Below are positions 52,440 to 61,440 of a stretch of 64,000 bases of DNA, piece after piece. This stretch comes from Chryseobacterium phocaeense (GTDB taxonomy: Bacteria > Bacteroidota > Bacteroidia > Flavobacteriales > Weeksellaceae): positions 3,054,158 to 3,118,157 of the forward strand of contig NZ_LT827015.1 in the NCBI RefSeq assembly GCF_900169075.1, in the 5' to 3' direction. The position numbers were made by a program, and so were the translations under genes. The notes below the pieces were generated by a model. It made no database searches and was not told the origin of the DNA. It saw only the letters and a program-made list of their open reading frames with translations. Position 1 is the first letter of the stretch. Each line of letters starts with the position of its first letter.

Positions 52440-52985
52440 CTATTTTATTTTTCTGATCTCAAAAGGATTTTTAAAGATCAGTTCTTCATGTTTTCCTTTA
52501 ATTTCCAGCTTGCGCTGGAGTAAATTGAGGGCCATTTTGCGGATAAAAAGGTCCTTATCATTCAGCTTCCAGTAAGAGTCTTCATGGACTCTCGTAGGTT
52601 TCCGGATGAGATAAAATTCAGTTTCCCAGGTGTCCTCATTATGGTAGAATTCAATAATTCCGCAATGTTCCGGAATTACAGCATGATCTATCATTCCCAT
52701 CGGAAGAAGAAAGCTGAAAGCATTACAGACATAATCGCCACAGGAAATTTTATCATGCTTCAGGAATTTTTCACCGGTATCTTTATTAAGGTATGATTTT
52801 TTAAAATCATTTTTAAAGTCACTTTTTGAAAGTTTGATTTCTATTTCATGACTGAATCCCTCAGCATCAATGAAGAGCATATCCGCCTCCCAGTCTGCCT
52901 GGAAATAATTCGTCAGTACAATTTCTTTTTCAAAATCGCAGTGGGAATGGATGTAGGCATGTACAAGTTCTTCTATTTTGAGCAT
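52440..52985 (-). CDS. PD-(D/E)XK nuclease-like protein
   Basis: A 181-residue protein. The central segment WEADMLFIDAEGFSHEIEIKLSKSDF has the D-x(n)-E-x-K arrangement of the restriction-endonuclease-like fold (Asp in EADM, then EIEIK). A Cys-containing loop (ISCGDYVCN) follows, and the tail is basic (NPFEIRKIK). Similar short proteins (MmcB-like) are linked with DNA repair or phage. The activity is not proven. Its start codon sits 3 nt from a TTTAGGG tandem array, so the 5' leader would carry CCCTAAA repeats. Confidence 0.65.
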   Translation of the reverse strand: MLKIEELVHAYIHSHCDFEKEIVLTNYFQADWEADMLFIDAEGFSHEIEIKLSKSDFKNDFKKSYLNKDTGEKFLKHDKISCGDYVCNAFSFLLPMGMIDHAVIPEHCGIIEFYHNEDTWETEFYLIRKPTRVHEDSYWKLNDKDLFIRKMALNLLQRKLEIKGKHEELIFKNPFEIRKIK

Positions 52986-52988
52986 TGA

Positions 52989-53064
52989 TTAGGGTTTAGG
53001 GTTTAGGGTTTAGGGTTTAGGGTTTAGGGTTTAGGGTTTAGGGTTTAGGGTTTAGGGTTTAGGG
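52989..53064. repeat. TTTAGGG tandem array, 10 full copies
   Basis: TTAGGG followed by ten perfect TTTAGGG units, ending AAAG. The unit equals the plant-type telomere heptamer, but the surrounding genes are bacterial. It sits 3 nt upstream of the nuclease-like gene start (minus strand). It belongs with the 7-nt repeat islands. A degenerate TTAGGG stretch occurs in front of aceA (59577-59603). Confidence 0.95.
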
Positions 53065-53135
53065 AAAGTTAAAATTTAATTATCTGACCGCTGAAAGTTT
53101 TTTAAGAAATATTAAACAAAATCAAGCGATCTGAA

Positions 53136-53201
53136 TCTCACCAACGCTCATACGCTCCAACACTGATACTCTCAGACTCTCTCACTCTCCCACGCTCAAA
53201 C
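53136..53201. repeat. Octamer array abutting the LuxE-like gene stop
   Basis: ATCTCACC then ACGCTCAT, ACGCTCCA, ACACTGAT, ACTCTCAG, ACTCTCTC, ACTCTCCC, ACGCTCAA, AC (53144-53201), strict 8-nt period. It ends exactly at the stop codon (53202-53204). Confidence 0.85.
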
Positions 53202-54185
53202 TTAGCTCACTAACAGACTGCATCCCCGGATATCGGAATGGTCTATTCTTCCCAATACCTGGAAACGATCACCGGAAAGTGTTTTTCCCAGATCCTGTGT
53301 GGCAATAAAAGAACAGGAATGGATATTGGCAAGGTCAATAATATTAATTGCTCCTGTTCTTCCTTCTTTTTCGTAGGAGAAAGGATCTTCCGCATTGCGG
53401 ACTAAAATTTTCATCCACTCCGGGCATTGATATTCATTGTTCCCGAGAGAATAGGCCTGTGAAAGCAGTTCCGTCATTGAATATTCTGAATAGATCTTCT
53501 CTGTTTTAAAACCATCCTGTAAAATTTTCAGAAGTTCATCTTTGGTCATTTCTTCTTTTCTTCCTTTCATTCCACCCGTTTCAATAACGGTAAGATGTTC
53601 AGATCCTGATATCGAAAGTCCCGATGCTGCTGCGGTATCCAGAAAATCCAGCAACGCAAAAGACACTCCGAAAAGAATCACTTTTTTATCTTTGAGCCTG
53701 GTTAAAAGTTCAAGTAACTCAGAATGGTTGTAGAGAAAATATCCGTTTTCCGGCTTTGCAGATTTTTTCATCAGATAATCCACCATATAAATCAGTGAGG
53801 AATTCTGCTTTTCGAGATAGCTCGGAAGAAGTCCCAGAAAGATAAAGTCTTCAGGTTTTCCTATAAATTTTTCAAAACTTCTGTAAATACTTTCTTCATA
53901 TAAAGCCGGATCTGCAATAAAATGTTTTGAAAGATTCATCTGAGTAGTCCCTGAGCTCTGAAAAAACAGGTCAGCCGTAGTGTTTTCATCCAGGATCTGA
54001 TGATTTTTAAACATTTCTATCGGCAGAAAAGGAATTTTTGTCAGACTATCAACTTTCTCTGCATCAATTTTCAGAAAATCCACAAACTTCCTGTAGATCT
54101 CAATGTTTTCATATTGATACCTGAAAGTGGTTATCGCTGCAGTCAGGAAATCCTGCTCTGTCCGTATACTGAATATATTTTTCAA
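53202..54185 (-). CDS. LuxE-like acyl-protein synthetase/acyltransferase
   Basis: A 327-residue protein starting at TTG 54185; the next upstream in-frame codons end in a stop and there is no ATG before residue 56. It matches the LuxE/PaaK-like ANL fold: TKIPFLPIEMFKNHQI, FQSSGTTQMNLSKHF (Ser/Thr/Gly ATP loop), VIETGGMKGRKEEM, YSEYSMTELLSQAY (adenylation motif). Flavobacteria carry such acyltransferases near lipid or pigment genes; here LpxH is upstream (divergence about 180 bp). The acyl substrate is unknown. Confidence 0.85.
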   Translation of the reverse strand: MKNIFSIRTEQDFLTAAITTFRYQYENIEIYRKFVDFLKIDAEKVDSLTKIPFLPIEMFKNHQILDENTTADLFFQSSGTTQMNLSKHFIADPALYEESIYRSFEKFIGKPEDFIFLGLLPSYLEKQNSSLIYMVDYLMKKSAKPENGYFLYNHSELLELLTRLKDKKVILFGVSFALLDFLDTAAASGLSISGSEHLTVIETGGMKGRKEEMTKDELLKILQDGFKTEKIYSEYSMTELLSQAYSLGNNEYQCPEWMKILVRNAEDPFSYEKEGRTGAINIIDLANIHSCSFIATQDLGKTLSGDRFQVLGRIDHSDIRGCSLLVS

Positions 54186-54369
54186 TTTTTTTTGAGATTT
54201 TTTTTAATTCACTACATACTCATAATGAATCAATTACGAAATAAAAACATATTTCTTTATTATTTTTTTTCCGATGAATTATATTTTGGTAAACTTATTG
54301 CAATTACCTATTCGGAATATGGATTAAAAACAAGAGTGGGCTTCGGTTCATTCGGAGATTACCTCTCTC

Positions 54370-55161
54370 TCAGGGGTAATTTTTTTGTGTCCCGTCCTTA
54401 AAAGTTTTCAATTCAAAATCCTTTTCAAAAACCCCATACGTAAAATAAGAAATCCAGTCTCCCAGGTTGATGTATTTTGCATTAGGTTCCAATTCCAGCA
54501 CCATCGGAAGATGACGGTGTCCATAAATGAAATAATCAATTTTCTGGGTTTTCAGTTTTTCTTTCGAGTAAATAACCAGGAATTCCTTATCCTCACCTAA
54601 AAAGGCTTTATCTTCTTCCCCGGAGATCATTTTATTTTTCTGGGAAAGATAGAGGGCAAACTTCATGGCAATATCCGGGTGCAGCCATTTGAAAAACCAT
54701 TGGGCAACAGGATTAGTGAACAGCTTTTTCATTCTTTTGTACCCTTTGTCGCCAGGCCCCAGCCCATCTCCGTGAGCCAGCAGAAACTGTTTTCCTCCCA
54801 TTTCAAAATACTGCTTCTGATAAAAAACAGTACACCCGATCTCCTCTTCCAGGTAGTCTTTCATCCATAGATCATGGTTTCCTACAAAAAAATAAATGTG
54901 AATTCCCCTGTCTTTCAGCTCGGCTATTTTTCCAAGAACTCTTACGTAGCCTTTGGGAATAACGTGCTTCCATTCATGCCAGAAGTCAAAAAGATCACCC
55001 ATTAAAAACAAAACCTGCGCATCTTCCTTGATCTCATCCATCCAGCGGATAAATTTCTCTTCACGCATTTTACTCTCCTTCGGATTAGGAGCTCCAAAAT
55101 GCTGATCTGAAGCGAAGTAGACTTTTTTTCCAGGCTCTAAATTAATAATTGTTTTTAACAC
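54370..55161 (-). CDS. lpxH: UDP-2,3-diacylglucosamine diphosphatase
   Basis: A 263-residue metallophosphoesterase with a GTG start at 55161; an upstream in-frame stop is five codons before it. Metal-binding motifs are ASDQHFG (D19, H21), GDLFDFWHEW, GNHDLW, HGDGLG and GHRHLP. It hydrolyses UDP-2,3-diacylglucosamine to lipid X in lipid A synthesis, at the inner membrane face. An alternative in the family is a general metallophosphoesterase, but the overall pattern fits the LpxH type. It is 29 bp downstream of queD. Confidence 0.88.
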   Translation of the reverse strand: MLKTIINLEPGKKVYFASDQHFGAPNPKESKMREEKFIRWMDEIKEDAQVLFLMGDLFDFWHEWKHVIPKGYVRVLGKIAELKDRGIHIYFFVGNHDLWMKDYLEEEIGCTVFYQKQYFEMGGKQFLLAHGDGLGPGDKGYKRMKKLFTNPVAQWFFKWLHPDIAMKFALYLSQKNKMISGEEDKAFLGEDKEFLVIYSKEKLKTQKIDYFIYGHRHLPMVLELEPNAKYINLGDWISYFTYGVFEKDFELKTFKDGTQKNYP

Positions 55162-55190
55162 CGGTCTGAGCTTTTATAGGTAAATATCTG

Positions 55191-55637
55191 TTATTTATTA
55201 TCTTCTGCGAACCACTCTCCGTAAGAGTTTTCCGTTTCGTGAAGTTTAAGGTAGGCAAGAGAAACCTCAGCCGGAAGTTTTGATTTTATTTTGGCAGCAA
55301 TAGCGTACAGCATATTTTCGCAGGTCGGCTGGAAGCTGCAATAGATCACTTTATGTCCTTTGTTTTCAAGGTCTTCTCCAAGTTCTTTATGCGGAGATAA
55401 GGCATTCACAAGAACGGCATGATCCCAAACATCTACAATCTCAGATTTTACGATACTTTTAATATCCCCAAAATCTACAACCATCCCGTTTTTGGGATTC
55501 TCCAGATCATTAACAGGTCTTCCTTTCACGGTTACAAACAGTTTATAGGAATGCCCGTGCATATTTTTACATTTCCCATCATAATTGTACAACACATGGG
55601 CTGTCTCGAATGTGAAAATTTTTGTAATACGTATCAT
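55191..55637 (-). CDS. queD: 6-carboxytetrahydropterin synthase
   Basis: A 148-residue QueD/PTPS family protein. Zinc ligands: FETAHVLYNY (His), CKNMHGHSYKL (two His). Catalytic Cys at GKCKN. Conserved MVVDFGDIKSIV, DHAVLV and the late Glu in KLHETENSYGEW. It makes 6-carboxy-tetrahydropterin in the queuosine path. It is upstream of lpxH in the same direction, and divergent from the WG-repeat gene. A TATCTTTG -7 element ends 4 nt before the ATG. Confidence 0.94.
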   Translation of the reverse strand: MIRITKIFTFETAHVLYNYDGKCKNMHGHSYKLFVTVKGRPVNDLENPKNGMVVDFGDIKSIVKSEIVDVWDHAVLVNALSPHKELGEDLENKGHKVIYCSFQPTCENMLYAIAAKIKSKLPAEVSLAYLKLHETENSYGEWFAEDNK

Positions 55638-55641
55638 AATG

Positions 55642-55649
55642 CAAAGATA
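55642..55649 (-). promoter_or_regulatory. -7 element abutting the queD start
   Basis: The minus strand reads TATCTTTG, then CATT, then ATG 55637. Confidence 0.45.
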
Positions 55650-55674
55650 AGGCTTAAGTTTGAATTAATTATTT

Positions 55675-55682
55675 TAGCTTTG
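55675..55682 (+). promoter_or_regulatory. -7 element of the WG-repeat gene
   Basis: TAGCTTTG, 18 nt before ATG 55701. Confidence 0.5.
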
Positions 55683-55700
55683 ATTTTAAAATAACAAAAA

Positions 55701-57140
55701 ATGGATAGTGATCAATTAGATCCGGAGTTCAAAAAAGCCCACAATTTTATAAGAACTTATCTTGGAAAAGACCAATTGTATTCTGATGAAGAAATTCAGG
55801 AGCAGGAAAATCCAGCAGGCCGGTTTGAGTATAAATTCATTCCTGATATGGATTTCCGTGAGTATCTTGAAAGTGTCTGTCTGGAAAAACATAAAAGCAG
55901 TGATTTCCAGGCGGCTTATCCGGTAACCGTTATAGATGACCGGCATATTCTCCATTTAAAAAACAGGGAACATCCTTTTGCCCTGCTTGGGGAATATGTG
56001 CATTCGCTTCATCAGGTAACTTTTAATATCAATATCGTTTCCCAGCCCTTCGATCATTATTTTGATAAAAACTATTTCCACCTGACCGGAGTATTTGACC
56101 TAAAAAACCAAAGCATTCTGATTCTTCCCTATTTTTATGAAATCAGATATTATAAGGATTTCAATGTGTTTTGTTGCTCCATGTTTCCGGATAATGAAGA
56201 AGATTCACAAAACCACATAAAAAAATTGTTCTATTTTGATAGCAAAGGACGTTTTATAAAGGAGGAAAAAGGATATATTCCCAACCGCATTCCAAAGATT
56301 GCATATAATGAGAAAGAACATATTTTTACTGAAATTAATTTAGAATTTGTAGAGGAAATCCATTCCCATACGATGTACACCATTGAGAAAGAAGGTGGGT
56401 TTGGTTTGGTTAACCATCGGAATGAATTTTTAATTGACGGTTTTTATCAGAAAATATTTGTTAGTGACATGCTGAACGCAGCTATCACTCATAATGACAA
56501 TGAAATAGCTCTTCATTTGTTTGCTGATAAAACTAAGGTTAAAATTGCAGAAGGTCAGCTGGTTGATAAGAAAAAATCATGGATCCGGTTTTTTGATGTT
56601 TATAAAAAATGGGGAATTTTAAATGATTATGGGATTGAAACAGGACCTTTCTATAATTATCTGGACTGGACTTACGATACATCGAGATTAAAAGCGTTTC
56701 AGGGAGATTTCTCATGGACTTACTCTGATGAATTCAATGAAAATATCAGCCCGAAGATTACCTGCGAAGATGAAGATATGTATACCAGTGCCGGGAAAAA
56801 ACTGGAAAAAGGTAAATTTGGAATGATTAATCTGCAATCTGAAATAATCATCCCTTTTGAATATGAATGGATTGAAGAACTGAATCCTCATTCATATCTC
56901 GCCAATAAAAACGGAGACGTTTATCAATTTGACCTGTATTACGAATACAGCCAATGGAAAAGGCCTGAAGAATATCTTGATGAATACGCAGTAACCGGTG
57001 GAGAATGGTACCTGCTGGATCTGCAGGGAAATATCATCCGGAGCGTAGATCTGAAAGAAATACAGGAATTATATGAGTCTGTGTATGAAGACCCGGAAAT
57101 TTTTAGAGAAAACAGAGGGGTTTCGGCTTACAAATTCTGA
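55701..57140 (+). CDS. WG-repeat-like protein
   Basis: A 479-residue cytosolic protein, no signal peptide. Repeats resembling WG repeats: GGFGLVNHRNEFLIDGFYQKI, KKWGILNDYGIETGPFYNYLD and GKFGMINLQSEIIIPFEYEWIEEL. A last partial repeat is GEWYLLDLQGNIIRSVDL. The N-terminal 200 residues are not recognised. WG repeats form beta-propeller-like binding surfaces; the partner is unknown. It is divergent from queD. Composition is acidic, with many Glu/Asp. Confidence 0.7.
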   Translation: MDSDQLDPEFKKAHNFIRTYLGKDQLYSDEEIQEQENPAGRFEYKFIPDMDFREYLESVCLEKHKSSDFQAAYPVTVIDDRHILHLKNREHPFALLGEYVHSLHQVTFNINIVSQPFDHYFDKNYFHLTGVFDLKNQSILILPYFYEIRYYKDFNVFCCSMFPDNEEDSQNHIKKLFYFDSKGRFIKEEKGYIPNRIPKIAYNEKEHIFTEINLEFVEEIHSHTMYTIEKEGGFGLVNHRNEFLIDGFYQKIFVSDMLNAAITHNDNEIALHLFADKTKVKIAEGQLVDKKKSWIRFFDVYKKWGILNDYGIETGPFYNYLDWTYDTSRLKAFQGDFSWTYSDEFNENISPKITCEDEDMYTSAGKKLEKGKFGMINLQSEIIIPFEYEWIEELNPHSYLANKNGDVYQFDLYYEYSQWKRPEEYLDEYAVTGGEWYLLDLQGNIIRSVDLKEIQELYESVYEDPEIFRENRGVSAYKF

Positions 57141-57159
57141 ATAGACCTGTAAAGCCGTA

Positions 57160-57549
57160 TTATTCGCTCAGCTTATCCAGCCAGTTTTCAGGCAGCCGCT
57201 TTATTTTCCCGGTAGTTTTATCAAAAAGCACCCATAAGGTATGTGAATCCACCACCAGCTGCCCGTGGCAATAAAATTCTACTTTTCTGGGCTGTCTGAT
57301 TCCTTCCGGGGCTTTTGGGTAAGTTTTTACTGTAATGATATCATCAAGATAGACCTGCTTTTTGTATTGAATATGGTGATCCACAAGCATCCATACATCA
57401 TCGGGGTATTCTGTTTTTTCCTTTACATGATCCCAGTGCTCTGCTGCCATTTCTTCTACCCAATGTACATACTGCACATTATTCACATGATTATTCTGAT
57501 CTATATGCTCTTCGGTGACCGTTATATTTTTCTCATAAACTAAATTCAT
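57160..57549 (-). CDS. Acyl-CoA thioesterase, hotdog fold
   Basis: A 129-residue 4-hydroxybenzoyl-CoA-type thioesterase. Motifs: EEHIDQNNHVNNVQYVHWVEEMA (Asp/Asn at the active-site turn and long helix), and the following strands YKKQVYLDDIITVKTYPKAP and HTLWVLFDKTTGKIKRLP. It hydrolyses acyl-CoA; chain preference is unknown. Its promoter shares the TAATCGCAATCAA box and TATATTTG with the ScfR gene, hinting at co-regulation with acetate/fatty acid metabolism. Confidence 0.88.
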   Translation of the reverse strand: MNLVYEKNITVTEEHIDQNNHVNNVQYVHWVEEMAAEHWDHVKEKTEYPDDVWMLVDHHIQYKKQVYLDDIITVKTYPKAPEGIRQPRKVEFYCHGQLVVDSHTLWVLFDKTTGKIKRLPENWLDKLSE

Positions 57550-57571
57550 TCCGTCTGTTTTCTTTTACAAT

Positions 57572-57599
57572 CAAATATATAAACTTTTGATTGCGATTA
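57572..57599 (-). promoter_or_regulatory. Thioesterase promoter with TAATCGCAATCAA box
   Basis: The minus strand carries TAATCGCAATCAA (57599-57587), 7 nt, then TATATTTG (57579-57572), 22 nt before ATG 57549. The ScfR promoter has the same 13-mer 5 nt from its TATATTTG. Confidence 0.55.
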
Positions 57600-58233
57600 A
57601 TATGATAAACTAACGGAAGCAACATTAAATTTCAATGATTTCTATCAGGGTTTCATTTAAAAAAGATGAAGCAGGGCCTGCCCAAAGACACTTACTTCAT
57701 CATCATCATTTGTGTTTTTAGAATCTGTTACTCGATCTTAAGCCATCACTCTATTTTCGCAGCAGAAAGTTTATGATTTCATTTTTACTTTATTATTACT
57801 TCACTTTAAAATATTCCAATCTGCCTGAGTAGAGTGATCATCAAAAGATAAGAGCTGTTGGCGGGCACCAATTTATACAGCCGACCTTTGCTGTTTCTAA
57901 AAAATAATATTACATTTTCTTGTATAGATTAATAATCATAATCAATTATTACATTTCTAAATAATTCTTTCAATTCTCTTTTCCAAAACTAGTACAATTC
58001 AAAAGAAAAATAAAACAACAACAATCCTGGTTAACAAAACAAACACACAAACTACTCATTATCAATAATAAAACAAAAAAGCAGTTAACATCTTTTTTCC
58101 AAAAAGATAACAGAAAGAGACAAAAAAACACCTATCAACCCGACAAGAAAGATGAAAAAAATCAATCATAAGTACATCAGTTATTAAAAAATAACATTTA
58201 AAGAATAATTTAGTAAGCGTTTCACCCAAAAAA

Positions 58234-58253
58234 CCTTCCCAAAATAGGGAAGG
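58234..58253 (-). terminator. Terminator of aceA
   Basis: CCTTCCC-AAAATA-GGGAAGG with plus-strand A-run at 58228-58233 giving a minus-strand T-run, about 37 bp past the stop. Confidence 0.85.
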
Positions 58254-58289
58254 CTTACATCAAAAATTTTAATTAAATATAGAAAATGA

Positions 58290-59570
58290 TTAATGAAACT
58301 GTGCTGTTTCTGTAGAGTCTTTCATCGCTACCGTTGCGGAAGAACCGTTGGTTACCACATTCTGAACCTCATCAAAGTAGCCGGTTCCTACAAACGACTG
58401 GTGCTTTACCGCTCTGAATCCTTTCTGCTGAAGGGCAAACTCACGCTCCTGCAGTTCGGAATATCCTGCCATCCCTCTTTCTTTATAAGCCAGAGCCAGT
58501 TCAAACATAGCCGTATTCAGCGCATGGAAACCTGCCAGAGTAATAAACTGGAATTTATATCCCATTTTCGCCAGCTCTTCCCGGAAATCTGCCATTTCCT
58601 CCACACTCAGTTTTGCAGCCCAGTTAAACGATGGTGAGCAGTTATAAGCCAGCATCTTCCCTGGAAATTGGGCATGAATTCCTTCTGCAAATTTTCGTGC
58701 CTGTTCAAGATCCGGATTAGAAGTTTCCATCCAGATCAGGTCTGCATAAGGGGCATAGGAAAGCCCCCGGTCTATTCCCTGCTCTACTCCGTTCTTCACC
58801 ACATAGAAGCCTTCAGAAGTTCTTTCTCCCGTCACGAATCTTTTATCCCTGTCATCAATATCTGAAGTCAGAAGATCTGCCGCATCCGCATCGGTTCTTG
58901 CTATAATAATGGAGGGAACACCCAAGACATCCGAGGCCAGACGTGCCGCCACGAGTTTGTTAATCGCTTCCTGAGTAGGTACCAAAACTTTTCCACCAAG
59001 ATGTCCGCATTTTTTTGCTGAAGAAAGCTGGTCTTCAAAGTGAACCCCTGCAGCACCCGCCTCAATCATCTGTTTCATCAGCTCAAAAGCATTCAGGTTT
59101 CCTCCGAATCCTGCTTCAGCATCTGCAATGATCGGAACCAGATATTCTTTATTTCCATTACCGCTTACTGATTGGATCTGATCCGCTCTCAGTAAGGCAT
59201 TATTGATTTTTTTCACCACAGAAGGCACTGAATTAGCCGGATACAGCGACTGGTCAGGATACATTTCTCCCGACAGATTTGCATCAGCAGCCACCTGCCA
59301 TCCGGAAAGATAAATGGCTTCGAGACCGGCATCGACTTCCTGAACCGCCTGGTTACCTGTGAGTGCGCCAAGCCCGGCAACAAAATCCTGATTATTCAGC
59401 TTGTCCCAGAATTTTTTGGACATTTCCGTCGCAATGGTATAGTCTATTTTGTACGAACCGCGAAGCTTCAATACTTCTTCCGCAGTATAGGTTCTTTTTA
59501 CGCCGGTCCATCGTGGATTGTTCAGCCAGTCGTTTTCCAGAGCCTGGATTTGTTCTTGTCTTGTTTTCAT
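58290..59570 (-). CDS. aceA: Isocitrate lyase
   Basis: A 426-residue enzyme splitting isocitrate into succinate and glyoxylate (glyoxylate shunt). The active-site KKCGH motif is at 186-190 (C188), in [17 protein letters not shown]. Other matches are [44 protein letters not shown] and [11 protein letters not shown]. It follows aceB on the minus strand with a 195-bp gap filled by a repeat island. No separate TAnnTTTG promoter is evident in that gap, so expression may depend on read-through from aceB or on an uncharacterised promoter. Confidence 0.97.
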   Translation of the reverse strand: MKTRQEQIQALENDWLNNPRWTGVKRTYTAEEVLKLRGSYKIDYTIATEMSKKFWDKLNNQDFVAGLGALTGNQAVQEVDAGLEAIYLSGWQVAADANLSGEMYPDQSLYPANSVPSVVKKINNALLRADQIQSVSGNGNKEYLVPIIADAEAGFGGNLNAFELMKQMIEAGAAGVHFEDQLSSAKKCGHLGGKVLVPTQEAINKLVAARLASDVLGVPSIIIARTDADAADLLTSDIDDRDKRFVTGERTSEGFYVVKNGVEQGIDRGLSYAPYADLIWMETSNPDLEQARKFAEGIHAQFPGKMLAYNCSPSFNWAAKLSVEEMADFREELAKMGYKFQFITLAGFHALNTAMFELALAYKERGMAGYSELQEREFALQQKGFRAVKHQSFVGTGYFDEVQNVVTNGSSATVAMKDSTETAQFH

Positions 59571-59576
59571 AATATT

Positions 59577-59770
59577 TTAGGGATTAGGGTTAAGGGGTTA
59601 GGGTGAGAGGGTTTCTGAGTTGGAGAGTGAAAGGGTTGGAGACTAAAAGAGGATCGGTGATGAGTGATGAGTGATGAGTTATACGTTATGAGTTCTTTTT
59701 AGTGTTGCCAATTTTTATTTGTACTTAAGACTGTTACGCTAAAACCCTCCCACACTCCCATTCTCCTACT
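59577..59770. repeat. Mosaic repeat island between aceA and aceB
   Basis: From the aceA side: degenerate TTAGGG units (59577-59603), octamers TTTCTGAG, TTGGAGAG, TGAAAGGG, TTGGAGAC, TAAAAGAG, then GTGATGA x3 (59657-59677), and at the aceB stop octamers ACCCTCCC, ACACTCCC, ATTCTCCT, ACTCAATA. Left and right octamers are roughly complementary. The right arm overlaps the aceB stop codon. Confidence 0.8.
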
Positions 59771-61343
59771 CAATAAACGGGTATGCTTTCAATGTCAGGA
59801 ATTCTTCAAATTTTTCAGAGAATACCAGTTCGTTGAAAAGTTCTTTTGCGAGGTTGAATTTTCCGTTTTTAAAACGCTGTTCACCTACGTAACGTTCAAT
59901 ATGGTCCATTTCTTCAGCTTCCCATTGGAGAATCATTTCCCGGGTTAATGTTTTTTCAGTATCCAGTTCAGCTTCGTTTTTCAGCCATTGCCACAGCTGT
60001 GTTCTTGATATTTCTGCTGTAGCGGCATCCTCCATGAGATTGTAAATGGCAGCTGCACCGGTTCCCATCAGCCAGCTTTCCAGGTACAGAATTCCGACAT
60101 TAATATTTTTTCTTACGCCTTTCTCGGTAATCTGTCCCAGTGGAACTTCCAGCAGATCTGCTTCTTTAATATGGTATTCAAATTTTTTATCGATCTGATT
60201 CTGTCCAGGCATATACTGATTGAACACTTCTTTTGCAACAGGAACCAAAGCAGGGTGTGCTACCCACGTTCCATCATGACCGTTTTTCACTTCCCGTTCT
60301 TTGTCGTTTCTTACTTTTTCAAAAGCAGTATCATTCGCTTCCTCATCATTTTTCACAGGAATCTGTGCTGCCATTCCTCCGATGGCGTGAACATTTCTTT
60401 TATGACAGATTTCGATCACTCTTTTGGAATATGCACTCATAAACGGCGAAGCCATGGTGACCTGATCTCTGTCCGGAACCATAAAACCGGGAAGGTTTCT
60501 GAATTTTTTAATAAATGAAAAAATATAATCCCAGCGGCCGCAATTCAGGCCTGCACTGTGTTCTTTCAATTCAAATAAAATTTCATCAATCTGGAATGCG
60601 GCGGTAATGGTTTCTATCAAAACCGTAGCTTTAATAGTTCCCACAGAAATTCCAAGGTAGTTTTGGGAAAAAATAAAAACATCATTCCACCATCGGGCTT
60701 CTTTATAATGCTCCAGTTTTGGAAGATAAAAGTAAGGTCCGCTACCATTTTTCAGCAGCTGTTCCGCATTCTTGAAAAAATAAATTCCAAAATCAGTAAG
60801 TGAACCGGATGCTTCCTGCCCATTGATCTCCATATGCTTTTCAGACAGATGTAATCCTCTTGGGCGTACCAGGAGAACAGCCGTTTTTTCATCAAGCTGA
60901 TAAGATTTCCCGTTGTCTGCCGTGAAATCTATCATACGTCTTACAGCATCAGCCAGATTAATCTGTCCCTGAATACAGTTATCCCAGGTCGGCGAGTTGC
61001 TGTCTTCAAAATCAGCCATAAAGGTAGATGCGCCGGAATTCAATGCATTAATGATCATTTTCCGGTCTACAGGACCGGTGATCTCTACCCTTCTATCCAG
61101 CAAGTCATCCGGGAGAGAAGCGCATACCCAGTTTCCTTTTCTTATCTCTTCAGTTTCCGAAAGAAATCCGGGAAGATTTCCTTTATCAAAATTCTCCTGG
61201 GTATTTTTTCTTTCCTCTAAAAGTTCCAGCCTTTTTGAATTGAAGTTCTGGTGAAGCGCCACCAGAAAATCCGCCAGTTCCGGTGTAAAAACCTCGTCAT
61301 ATTGCTTATCAGCTCTTATTTTTAATTGGGTTTGAGTTTCCAT
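59766..61343 (-). CDS. aceB: Malate synthase A
   Basis: A 525-residue enzyme condensing glyoxylate and acetyl-CoA to malate. Start ATG 61343 (METQTQLKIR); an in-frame start 17 codons earlier is unlikely. Active-site segments: TFMADFEDSNSPTW, LLVRPRGLHLSEKHM (Arg), ALFEL-type metal Glu in LIETITAAFQIDEILFEL, GLNCGRWDYIFSFIKK, and the C-terminal Asp base in WLMGTGAAAIYNLMEDAATAEISRTQ. It is first in the aceBA order. A TATGTTTG -7 element is 28 nt upstream, and a 14-bp palindrome lies at the -33 region. Confidence 0.97.
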   Translation of the reverse strand: METQTQLKIRADKQYDEVFTPELADFLVALHQNFNSKRLELLEERKNTQENFDKGNLPGFLSETEEIRKGNWVCASLPDDLLDRRVEITGPVDRKMIINALNSGASTFMADFEDSNSPTWDNCIQGQINLADAVRRMIDFTADNGKSYQLDEKTAVLLVRPRGLHLSEKHMEINGQEASGSLTDFGIYFFKNAEQLLKNGSGPYFYLPKLEHYKEARWWNDVFIFSQNYLGISVGTIKATVLIETITAAFQIDEILFELKEHSAGLNCGRWDYIFSFIKKFRNLPGFMVPDRDQVTMASPFMSAYSKRVIEICHKRNVHAIGGMAAQIPVKNDEEANDTAFEKVRNDKEREVKNGHDGTWVAHPALVPVAKEVFNQYMPGQNQIDKKFEYHIKEADLLEVPLGQITEKGVRKNINVGILYLESWLMGTGAAAIYNLMEDAATAEISRTQLWQWLKNEAELDTEKTLTREMILQWEAEEMDHIERYVGEQRFKNGKFNLAKELFNELVFSEKFEEFLTLKAYPFIE

Positions 61344-61371
61344 AACCTGTTGATTTTGTGATTTGATGTTA

Positions 61372-61379
61372 CAAACATA
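61372..61379 (-). promoter_or_regulatory. -7 element of aceB
   Basis: The minus strand reads TATGTTTG, 28 nt before ATG 61343. No -33 TTG at 19-nt spacing; the palindrome covers that position, as expected for an activator-dependent promoter. Confidence 0.6.
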
Positions 61380-61398
61380 AATAAAAATTTTCACACAC

Positions 61399-61412
61399 AG
61401 CGAACGTTCGCT
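61399..61412. promoter_or_regulatory. Candidate ScfR operator AGCGAACGTTCGCT
   Basis: A perfect 14-bp palindrome between aceB (-) and the ScfR-type gene (+), overlapping the -33 region of the aceB promoter and 28 nt before the ScfR TAATCGCAATCAA box. An ideal position for control by the regulator encoded next to it. No other copy of the full palindrome was noticed in the window. Confidence 0.6.
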
Positions 61413-61440
61413 ATTTTATTTTCAAAATTTATTATGCTCA

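Larger units (their letters stand above)
57550..58289. other. Long gene-free region between thioesterase and aceA
   Basis: 740 bp with no supported ORF. The left edge is the thioesterase promoter and the right edge the aceA terminator. About 57931-57955 reads TAATCATAATCAATTATTAC, related to the TAATCGCAATCAATTATTTA seen before the ScfR gene. The 57960-58220 part is A-rich, with no hairpin of note. It could hold a small RNA, but nothing supports one. Confidence 0.5.

Noticed and set aside
52989..53064. TTTAGGG array as sign of plant DNA contamination
   Set aside because: It is flanked at once by bacterial genes on both sides in the same sequence, is short, and fits a series of other heptamer arrays in the window.
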